A stretch of 6,414 bases of DNA from the NCBI GenBank assembly GCA_002690445.1, contig NZER01000430.1:1-6414 (forward strand). The letters are read 5' to 3'. A model generated the notes under the pieces. That model made no database searches, had not been told where the DNA came from, and was given only the letters and a program-made list of their open reading frames with translations. Shown here one piece after another: positions 1-6,206 of the stretch. Made by a program: the position numbers and the translations under genes. Every line of letters starts with the position of its first letter. Position 1 is the stretch's first letter. Source of the DNA: Candidatus Pacearchaeota archaeon. GTDB lineage: Archaea; Nanoarchaeota; Nanoarchaeia; Pacearchaeales; GW2011-AR1.

Positions 1-1
1 A

Positions 2-3000
2 AATTATCAAGACGGCGGCGACGTTGAGCCTATGATAGGTTTTCCTGAAGGATCTGAACCAACCAAAGATTGGGCAATTCCTAGAGGATTATATGATCTT
101 ATAGGCAGACCAGTGGGTAGACATGTAAGTAATATAGCTACTATGTTTGGTGATTTCTATGACCCTACTGGAATACACAAACCATTTAAAAGAATGGTTA
201 AACCAAAAGAAGTAACAGATGCATTAGAAAAAGAAATTAAACTACAACAAGAGGGAAGTTTTCAAAGCAAATATCGTTATGGAGATTTAATAAATGATGC
301 TAATGCCATATCAAATTTTCAAAACAATGTACCAACAGAAATTGTTTTAAGAAAAACAAAAGAAAAAAATCAAAAAGATATGGAAAGAGGATTGAACTAT
401 CTTAAAGAAGGGATACAAGAGTATTTTCCTGGCACGGCAAGAAATAAACAAAGAATTTTACAGAAAATAATAAAAGATCCTTCAACACCAGAAAATATTA
501 AACAACAATCAATAGCACAGTTAAATAAAATAAATCAACAAATATCTAATGCTTATTTAAGACAACAAAACTTACCCACAAGTGATGTGGCGGTAACAGA
601 TGATGTAACAATAGGTACTCAACCACAAATGGAGAAACCTGTAATTCCAGTAATTCCAGTAATGGATGATCCAGGTTTTCAAACACAATTAAATAATCTA
701 GGTGATGTAACTGTGCAGGCAGAATCTGGAGGATACGGAAATTATCAGGAAGCGGCAGAGGACTACGATCCAGACAGAGGATACGGAACTAGAGGCGCTA
801 TTATAGGAGCGGCAGATGAAAGAGGTCCTTTCCAATTTAAGCCTACTAATGCATCACAAAACTATGGTTATGGAGCATTTAGTGGTAAAACATTAAGAGA
901 TGTTTTAGGCTTATCTGAAGATGCATCACAATTTGAAGTGGACAAAGCAATGCAGGATCCTGAAACAGGAAAAGCTGTACACGACGAAATAACAAAAGCA
1001 AACTTGTTAGCACTTGCAAAGCTAGATACCAAGGAAACAGATCCAACAAAAATTCTGCAAGAAGGAATTAACAGCTCAAAAACTAGAGCATTATCGCAAA
1101 TGGCTTACAACAGAGGAATTGGTGGCACTAGAAACTGGATAGATGCTGGAATGAATATAGATGCTTTAACCGAAGAACAAAAAACAAGAATGAAAAGAGC
1201 GGCAGGAGTTACAACTGATGATGCCTTGAAATTAGCCCTATCAGGAGAAGTGCCTGTGGAAGATAAAAAAGAAATTAAAGTAGTTTCAGTAGACGAAACA
1301 GAAGCTTATGGAACCAAGGACAACGAAGCAAAAGTTCCAGATAGCAGAAAAGATGTTCCAAAAGAAAATATTAAGGAAAAAGTTATAGATGCAAACGGTG
1401 ATACACTTATAGTTACAAAAGATAACGAAGTTGTTAAACCAGATGTTCTAAAGGACAAACTACCTGATGTAAGCAAGGAAGAAGCAAAAGTTTTAAGTAA
1501 AAAAGAAAACAAAGTAATAAACATTTTACAAAAACAAGGGGTTAATATATCTAAGGAAGACTTATTAGAATTTGGTGAGTTATTTGGATCACTTGCAGGT
1601 ATTGAAGAATTAAAAGGAGCAAGACGAAGAGACTTTGCATTAACTCTTGCAGCAGGTCTTTTATCACACAGAAGTTATGATAGTGGAATATCAGGATTTT
1701 TAGATATTTTTGGTAAATCACTAGCTCCTGCAGTAGATGCTTCAAAATACTATAATGAAGCAATTATGTCTGTTAATGCTGCTGGTGGAAATTTACTTGC
1801 TGATTTAGCATCTGAAGCTTTTAAAGCAAACATAAAAAGAACAACTCCTTTATCAAAGCCTGTGCCTGTTTTTGCAGTTCGTTATGATGTAGACGGAAAC
1901 CCTATCGGTCAAATACCAGTAGGACAAGTGTTAGATCAAGGAAAACTTGAGATTCTGTCATCAGACAATATTACATATAATACTACTCCTCATTCACCAG
2001 AAATTACAGAATTTATAAACTCTATAGATACTTCAAGAGGAACTAATGGTGGTTACATTGATGGAAAAATAATAACTAACTCAAATCTCCATGGTAAGCC
2101 TCTTTTTGTGATAGGAGATGCTGCAAGTGGAATGTACATAGAATTTGATGCACTTTACAATATGAATGAAGCAGGAAGAAATGCAGTTTTAAAAGAAGTC
2201 AGACCAGAAATAGTAAATTCTCAAAAAGGAATAAGAACAGTTGGAGATACACACGCTATTTATGAATTAGCTAGAGATGGAGTAATACCAAATCCTTTCG
2301 GTGCATCCGGTATGATAAATAATTTTCTTGGAAAAACAATATTAACCGCAAGTGATATAACAGATCTTCTTACAAAATTTAAACCTGGATCAAAATATTC
2401 GGAAAAGAAGATTAATAGCATATTAGAAGTTCTTAATGATGAAGAAACTACAAAAAAAGACAAAGAAGCAGTTTTTGAAAATATGTACCTTGAGCAGAAT
2501 GCTCAAGCAATTGTCGATAAACATATAGAACTAAAAGTCTTACCAGAAGGTTCTACATGGGAAGATTATCAACGTTATGTAACATCCAGAACAAATGCAA
2601 TTGTCAATGAATATATACAAGCAGATATAAAATTAATAGGCACGCCGGTTGCAGGTAAAACATATACAGAAGACGATCATAAAAAAAGAATGAAAGAACT
2701 GAATGATATAATACCTGAAATGGCTTCTGGAAAAACAAGAGACGAAAGAAATTGGGTTGACAAACTACTTTTAAAGAACCCTAAGTTAGAAAGTATGGTT
2801 AGGACACCTTACAGAGATGTTGTAAGAATGCTAGAATTTAACATGCACATGAGATATGCAAGAACTGCTCAAGAAAACAACCGTTTGTTGAAAGACACCA
2901 TTGAAGAATCAAAAGGCAGAATTGGTGTAACAAACTTCTGGCTCCCACTTAAAGACATAGAAGGAAGATTAAAAACTGCCTATGTAATATTTTCAGGTCA

Positions 3001-3283
3001 GTATGATTCTGCTCTTGAAAAACTGTACTTGCCAGAAACATTAGCTAAAAGAGGTTATAAACTGAAAGATGGAGGAAGTGGACCACCACAGTTTAGAGTA
3101 AGGAATCCTTTTGCTGATGCTGATGAAGAAGGAATAAAAACACTAGAGCCTGTTAAAAAAGGAGAGGAGCAAAAAGCAGGAAAATTGGAGAGCTATATGG
3201 ATTTTATAGAATTAGATCAAGGGTATATAAACAAGGTCTTGAAACAAAAAGAAGAAGAACCGGATTTGGAGAAAGGTTACTAA
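2..3283 (+). CDS. Large phage internal virion/ejection-like protein with an embedded lysozyme-like domain, 5' partial
   Basis: Residues are numbered from the ATG at 32. The frame stays open upstream of that ATG to the window edge, reading NYQDGGDVEP before it. No Shine-Dalgarno precedes the ATG, so the true start probably lies outside the window. Seen in order: a polar N-terminus with an amphipathic stretch (about 10-55); Lys/Gln-rich helical sequence (60-180); a VIPVIPV linker (204-210, from a 9-nt repeat at 641-658); a peptidoglycan-hydrolase-like domain (226-395); a Lys/Glu/Asp-rich low-complexity linker (408-495); a hydrophobic Gly/Ala patch (510-595); a possibly beta-rich segment (605-760); and a helical, charged C-terminus. 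There is no signal peptide in view and no cysteine. Very large phage proteins with an internal lysozyme-like domain are typical of ejection proteins (T7 gp16) or tail-lysozyme proteins. The ejection role is inferred from size, domain mix and neighbours; a tail-associated protein is the main alternative. Its stop is 1 nt from the next start, suggesting coupled translation. Confidence 0.93.
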   Translation, partial: NYQDGGDVEPMIGFPEGSEPTKDWAIPRGLYDLIGRPVGRHVSNIATMFGDFYDPTGIHKPFKRMVKPKEVTDALEKEIKLQQEGSFQSKYRYGDLINDANAISNFQNNVPTEIVLRKTKEKNQKDMERGLNYLKEGIQEYFPGTARNKQRILQKIIKDPSTPENIKQQSIAQLNKINQQISNAYLRQQNLPTSDVAVTDDVTIGTQPQMEKPVIPVIPVMDDPGFQTQLNNLGDVTVQAESGGYGNYQEAAEDYDPDRGYGTRGAIIGAADERGPFQFKPTNASQNYGYGAFSGKTLRDVLGLSEDASQFEVDKAMQDPETGKAVHDEITKANLLALAKLDTKETDPTKILQEGINSSKTRALSQMAYNRGIGGTRNWIDAGMNIDALTEEQKTRMKRAAGVTTDDALKLALSGEVPVEDKKEIKVVSVDETEAYGTKDNEAKVPDSRKDVPKENIKEKVIDANGDTLIVTKDNEVVKPDVLKDKLPDVSKEEAKVLSKKENKVINILQKQGVNISKEDLLEFGELFGSLAGIEELKGARRRDFALTLAAGLLSHRSYDSGISGFLDIFGKSLAPAVDASKYYNEAIMSVNAAGGNLLADLASEAFKANIKRTTPLSKPVPVFAVRYDVDGNPIGQIPVGQVLDQGKLEILSSDNITYNTTPHSPEITEFINSIDTSRGTNGGYIDGKIITNSNLHGKPLFVIGDAASGMYIEFDALYNMNEAGRNAVLKEVRPEIVNSQKGIRTVGDTHAIYELARDGVIPNPFGASGMINNFLGKTILTASDITDLLTKFKPGSKYSEKKINSILEVLNDEETTKKDKEAVFENMYLEQNAQAIVDKHIELKVLPEGSTWEDYQRYVTSRTNAIVNEYIQADIKLIGTPVAGKTYTEDDHKKRMKELNDIIPEMASGKTRDERNWVDKLLLKNPKLESMVRTPYRDVVRMLEFNMHMRYARTAQENNRLLKDTIEESKGRIGVTNFWLPLKDIEGRLKTAYVIFSGQYDSALEKLYLPETLAKRGYKLKDGGSGPPQFRVRNPFADADEEGIKTLEPVKKGEEQKAGKLESYMDFIELDQGYINKVLKQKEEEPDLEKGY
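707..1216 (+). other. Lytic transglycosylase/lysozyme-like domain (residues about 226-395)
   Basis: Three short motifs occur in the order expected for the SLT/lysozyme-like fold. AESGG (230-234) has E231 as the candidate catalytic acid. GPFQF (265-269) is equivalent to the G-L-M-Q/G-x-F-Q motif. MAYNRGIGG (357-365) is equivalent to the AYNxGxGG motif. If correct, the domain cleaves the glycan strands of peptidoglycan, which in a virion protein serves local wall penetration during DNA entry. The spacing from E231 to G265 (34 residues) is longer than the roughly 18-20 usual in SLT domains, and the insert is rich in Gly, Tyr and Asp. Other glutamates (E240, E243, E263) could be the true acid, and a GH24-like or tail-lysozyme family is possible. 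The family call is from motif reading only. Confidence 0.6.
729..788 (+). repeat. Short direct repeat inside the hydrolase-like domain
   Basis: The 12-mer gaggatacggaa occurs at 729-740 and again at 777-788, exactly 48 nt (16 codons) apart and in frame, encoding part of GGYG and RGYG. A second shared 9-mer, agcggcaga, follows each copy in the same order (751-759 and 808-816), encoding part of EAAED and GAADE. The order suggests a decayed tandem duplication, although GCGGCA for Ala-Ala is also used elsewhere in this gene (near 1200), which weakens the second anchor. Confidence 0.45.
3268..3276 (+). promoter_or_regulatory. Ribosome binding site of the 973-aa gene
   Basis: GGAGAAAGG lies inside the last codons of the upstream gene. 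The AAAGG part ends 8 nt before the ATG at 3285, a normal Shine-Dalgarno spacing, while GGAG is 13 nt away. The upstream stop TAA and this ATG are separated by a single T (TAATATG), so re-initiation by the terminating ribosome is also likely. This fixes the start at 3285. Confidence 0.75.
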
Positions 3284-3284
3284 T

Positions 3285-6206
3285 ATGCCAGCAGAACCAA
3301 CAATAATTAATTATGACGATTCTAGTATAACACTAGAAGAATTACTGGAATCAATTGTCAAAAGCAAACGTTTTGATGTCGTAGAAAAAAATCTTCCTGA
3401 AGTACAAAATTTTAAAGAAGGTGGCGAGGCACTGTCTAAAGAAGAATATGAGGAAAAAGGTCTAGGAGAAATAAAATTAGGTCCTTTTAAATTCAAAACA
3501 ATGACAAAAAAAGCCATAGAATATGCCACACCGATTGAAAAAGGATTAGTAGAGGATATAAAAGATGTAAAAAAAGCAGTAAAACAAATAATACTTAAAA
3601 GTATAGACAAAGGAGTGGATCCAGAAACTGCTATAAATATGTCAGAGGAGTATATAAGAAAGCGTGGTTACACTGCAGAAGATTTAAAATTACGAAAGAT
3701 AGATCCATCCGACATTGAAGATCCACACGGAATAAACACATCTATGCCTAACTATGCACCTGGTCTTAGACTTTCATCTATCATAGGTGGTGGTGTAGGA
3801 GGTACTGTTTTTGGTGCTCGAGTTGCAAGATCAGCATTAAAAGGTGCTATGACCGGAACCAAATGGGGATCAAGATTAGGTTATTTAGGAGCACTAGGAG
3901 GCGCTATTGCAGGTGGTGCTGTGGGTGCTGGAATGTCTGTTTTAGGTTATGAAGCCTACGGAGATTATTTAAATGAAAAAGGTCTTTTATATACACCAAC
4001 CTTTGGTGAATACGGTGAATTAATGAAATTAGAACAAGGAATCAACAGACCAAGCAAACAGGAAAGATTAGACGAAGCAAAAAGAGAAGCTATATTAGAT
4101 GCAAAATTTGGAACAGCCTTTATTATGGCAAGACCGGCAATAGCATCTTTAAGACCAATGTGGAGAAGAGTTTGGGTCGGTGGGGGTAAAAATGCTTATG
4201 CGAACTCCATACAAAAGGTAAAAGATGCAAATTCAATAGGTGTTGATGTTAATATAAGCGATGCTTCTAATTGGGCTTTAATCACAGGTTTAAAAAAGGC
4301 GATAGGTAGACTTCCTGTTATAGGAGGTGCCTTTAGAAAAGCAGAACAAAAAAAAGCTATGCAAGTATACCATGCAGCAGGTAAAACATTTGGATTAGAT
4401 CCTAAACACTCTGTTGTTTCACTAGGCCATGATATAGGAAAAGTTGTAGAATCTTCTAATGCTGCAATGAGAAAAGAAGTAACTAATGCTTACAGTGCAG
4501 TTAGAAAACTAGCAGACGAAAAAAAATTATCAGTATCATTACAAGGTTTAGACAATATTTTTAACAATACCGTAAGAAAAACTTTAACTCCGACATCACT
4601 TGAGATATTAGGAAAAACAAATCCTAAATTTGCTAGATTTGTACAACAATTAGAAGCCTTTAGTAGCGAGAGATTAAAAGGAACTGCTAATTTTGCAGAA
4701 TGGGATGATATTGCAAAAAATTTAGATGATTTAATATTTGATGCACAAAAACTTGGAACAGCAAATGGAAAACATGCCGCCCTCTTATTAAATAAATTTG
4801 GAATAGAGTTAGAAAAAACACTAGGCACTTCCCTGAATGGACTAGGTGATGCAGGGAAACAAGTTGCAAAAAAATTAAACGAAGCGGATAAATTATATGC
4901 TGATATGATCACACTATTTACAACACCAGAAGCAAGAAGATTTGTTCAGCACGGCATAAAAGGATTCTCTTACGAACAAAAATTAGCACATGTTAATAGC
5001 AAAGAAACAAGCCGACTTTTAGAAAAAGCATTTGATCTGGGCTCACCAGAAGCCGTAGAAAATCTTTATCGAATATTTACTAAAGGAGGAACAGGGATGG
5101 ATAGAGTTATCGGAGAAACAAGTGAGGCATTAGGTCAAAAGCTAACAGGTGCACAACTATTTGACAAAGCTGTTCGAATTAAACTTATGCAAAAATTTGA
5201 TGAAGCACTGGGCTTTAAAAAAACAGGTGGTTTTAGTTTTAGTGATATAAACACACCTAAAGATGGGGTTATCGCAGATATAATGGGTCGTGTTGAAAGA
5301 AAAAGATTTAATGGTGTTCTCTTTAAAAGAGAATTAAGTTTAGATAATTTAAACAGTGCAAAGGGACAAGCACTAATTGCTGCTTTAAAAAAAACATCTA
5401 TTAAACCGGACCAATTAATTAAATTTGCTGATGCAGCAGAAAATGCTTTCATAGAAGACATAGGCTCTATGTCTGTCTTCTTGGCTAGAAGAGCAAGTAT
5501 TGGTGGTGCAGGCTCTTTAATGAGAGCAATCATTCCAGGTGCAGCACTTAGTCAAGCAGCAGGGGTTGGAATGGCAAAAGGATTAGGTTTAGTATTGCTT
5601 GCAAGAGAATCAACTAAAATATTCGCTAATCCAATACTGTTAAATGCCTTTAATGATGCTCTACAAGCTAATCTAAAAAAATCAGCAAACAGAGGTCAAT
5701 TATGGTCAAGAGCAGTCAGAGAATTAGTAAGACAATATCCAGATGTAGTAGCGGATTTAGATAATGAACTAGACTCTATTCAAGAAAGAGCACAACAAAC
5801 AAAAGATGACTTTAGTTTAAATCTTATGTCTGATGGAGTAAAAGAATATATAAAAGAAAAACAAGTAAGAACACCGGAGAGAGAACAACCAATTGAACCA
5901 ACGATAACACCTGAAGTAGAAGAAGTAGAACCTGAAGTAGAAGAAGTAGAACCTGAAGTAGAACCTGATACTATTCCTATTCCACCTAACTTGGCAGAAA
6001 AACCACCTATTACACCATTAGCGAATGTTGTACAGCCAATAGGAGGAATGAGAGGACCTGGAACTCAACCGCCAAGAGCGATGAGAGGACCAGTGACACA
6101 ACAAAGAGGTCAAGCTTTATTTGGAGCTACGGATCCTGTTTTTGGCGGCGTGTTTGCAAAAAAAGGGGGACTAGTTAACCTAGTAAATAGCTATGGCAAG
6201 AAATAA
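3285..6206 (+). CDS. Large glycine-zipper phage virion protein, probable internal/ejection protein
   Basis: 973 aa, complete, with a good ribosome binding site. I do not recognise a named family. Seen in order: an acidic/lysine-rich N-terminus (1-140); a Gly/Ala hydrophobic stretch (160-222) with GGGVGG and GGAIAGGAVGAG; a basic, Trp-containing segment (285-300); a long helical middle (300-600) including LPVIGGAFRKAEQKKA and ADKLYADMITLFTTPEARRF; a second Gly/Ala hydrophobic segment (738-775); a helical region with LWSRAVRELVRQYPDVV (807-822); an acidic PEVEEVE repeat tail (876-893); a Pro-rich linker; two MRGP repeats; and a terminal LFGATDPVFG...KKGGLV motif. There is no signal peptide and no cysteine. 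Long helical proteins with glycine-rich amphipathic segments next to a lysozyme-like virion protein fit ejection proteins that contact membranes during DNA entry. That role is inference; a portal-proximal or minor capsid protein is possible. The 3' end overlaps the next gene by 14 nt. Confidence 0.93.
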   Translation: MPAEPTIINYDDSSITLEELLESIVKSKRFDVVEKNLPEVQNFKEGGEALSKEEYEEKGLGEIKLGPFKFKTMTKKAIEYATPIEKGLVEDIKDVKKAVKQIILKSIDKGVDPETAINMSEEYIRKRGYTAEDLKLRKIDPSDIEDPHGINTSMPNYAPGLRLSSIIGGGVGGTVFGARVARSALKGAMTGTKWGSRLGYLGALGGAIAGGAVGAGMSVLGYEAYGDYLNEKGLLYTPTFGEYGELMKLEQGINRPSKQERLDEAKREAILDAKFGTAFIMARPAIASLRPMWRRVWVGGGKNAYANSIQKVKDANSIGVDVNISDASNWALITGLKKAIGRLPVIGGAFRKAEQKKAMQVYHAAGKTFGLDPKHSVVSLGHDIGKVVESSNAAMRKEVTNAYSAVRKLADEKKLSVSLQGLDNIFNNTVRKTLTPTSLEILGKTNPKFARFVQQLEAFSSERLKGTANFAEWDDIAKNLDDLIFDAQKLGTANGKHAALLLNKFGIELEKTLGTSLNGLGDAGKQVAKKLNEADKLYADMITLFTTPEARRFVQHGIKGFSYEQKLAHVNSKETSRLLEKAFDLGSPEAVENLYRIFTKGGTGMDRVIGETSEALGQKLTGAQLFDKAVRIKLMQKFDEALGFKKTGGFSFSDINTPKDGVIADIMGRVERKRFNGVLFKRELSLDNLNSAKGQALIAALKKTSIKPDQLIKFADAAENAFIEDIGSMSVFLARRASIGGAGSLMRAIIPGAALSQAAGVGMAKGLGLVLLARESTKIFANPILLNAFNDALQANLKKSANRGQLWSRAVRELVRQYPDVVADLDNELDSIQERAQQTKDDFSLNLMSDGVKEYIKEKQVRTPEREQPIEPTITPEVEEVEPEVEEVEPEVEPDTIPIPPNLAEKPPITPLANVVQPIGGMRGPGTQPPRAMRGPVTQQRGQALFGATDPVFGGVFAKKGGLVNLVNSYGKK
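3762..3950 (+). other. Glycine/alanine-rich hydrophobic segment (residues 160-222)
   Basis: The segment contains repeated G-x3-G spacing and runs such as SSIIGGGVGGTVFGA and LGALGGAIAGGAVGAGMSVLGY, interrupted by a basic stretch (RVARSALKGAMTGTKWGSR). Two hydrophobic glycine-rich arms around a positively charged loop resemble glycine-zipper hairpins that insert into or pack against membranes. Membrane insertion is an inference from composition; the arms are short (about 15-25 residues) and may instead be buried helices in an oligomer. Confidence 0.6.
5084..5099 (+). promoter_or_regulatory. Candidate internal translation start (AGGAGG + in-frame ATG)
   Basis: A perfect AGGAGG (5084-5089) sits 7 nt before an ATG (5097-5099) that is in frame with the 973-aa gene at Met605. 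Initiation here would give a 369-residue C-terminal product holding the second hydrophobic segment, the PEVEEVE tail and the conserved-looking C-terminus. It is a closer match to the consensus than the gene's own ribosome binding site. The same bases encode Gly-Gly, so coding constraint alone could explain it. Confidence 0.4.
5496..5609 (+). other. Second Gly/Ala hydrophobic segment (residues 738-775)
   Basis: The segment begins with SIGGAGSLMRAIIPGAAL and ends GLGLVLLARESTKIF. It is hydrophobic and small-residue rich, flanked by arginines (ARRA before, LLARES after). It could be a membrane-active amphipathic helix pair or a packed core helix. It lies downstream of the candidate internal start, so a shorter C-terminal isoform would retain it. 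Confidence 0.5.
5910..5963 (+). repeat. 21-bp tandem repeat coding for PEVEEVE
   Basis: Two perfect 21-bp units (5910-5930 and 5931-5951) and a 12-bp partial third (5952-5963) encode PEVEEVE-PEVEEVE-PEVE at residues 876-893, followed by Pro-Asp. The units are identical at the DNA level, including wobble bases, which points to recent slippage or unequal recombination. The product is an extended, strongly acidic linker between the folded body and the C-terminal motif. Confidence 0.9.
6048..6113 (+). repeat. Degenerate 33-bp tandem repeat coding for MRGPxTQ
   Basis: The 11-mer atgagaggacc occurs at 6048-6058 and 6081-6091, 33 nt apart and in frame. The encoded units are MRGPGTQPPRA and MRGPVTQQRGQ (residues 922-943), sharing M, R, G, P, T and Q at matching positions. 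It forms a basic, Pro/Gly-rich tether after the acidic PEVEEVE tail and before the terminal LFGATDPVFG motif. Confidence 0.65.
6163..6192 (+). promoter_or_regulatory. Possible hairpin-bridged ribosome binding site of the small downstream gene
   Basis: No Shine-Dalgarno lies at normal distance from the ATG at 6193. AAGGGGG at 6163-6169 could pair with the anti-Shine-Dalgarno through one G-U wobble, but it is 23 nt away. Directly between them is an inverted repeat, ACTAG (6170-6174), loop TTAAC, CTAGT (6180-6184). Folding it would leave an effective spacing of 8 nt. The stem is only 5 bp, so translational coupling with the overlapping upstream gene is an equally good explanation. Confidence 0.35.

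Noticed and set aside
641..658. 9-nt repeat coding VIPVIP.
   Set aside because: Only two units; a plausible short linker, too small to be a separate repeat element.
2489..2507. Perfect 8-bp inverted repeat with a 3-nt loop (CTTGAGCA-GAA-TGCTCAAG).
   Set aside because: It is in the middle of a gene, has no T-run after it, and about one such repeat is expected by chance in a window this size allowing a few loop lengths.
3896..3909. AGGAGG followed by TTG with 5-nt spacing.
   Set aside because: The TTG is out of frame with the gene, and the AGGAGG is explained by the glycine-rich coding sequence.
4490..4912. Open frame of 140 codons on the minus strand, plus shorter minus-strand frames at 1306-1524, 1551-1763, 2260-2463, 3311-3610, 4687-4869 and 5135-5533.
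   Set aside because: All lie wholly inside well-supported + strand genes, read as Ser/Phe/Leu-rich low-complexity mirror sequence of an A-rich strand, and have no ribosome binding sites or recognisable domains.
5317..5333. 17-bp near-palindrome TTCTCTTTAAAAGAGAA, able to form a 7-bp stem.
   Set aside because: Intragenic, AT-rich and not followed by a T-tract; likely chance in such a composition rather than a terminator or operator.
6041..6050. AGGAGGA directly before an in-frame ATG (6048).
   Set aside because: The Shine-Dalgarno is 1 nt from the ATG, too close to work, and the bases are explained by Gly-Gly codons and the MRGP repeat.
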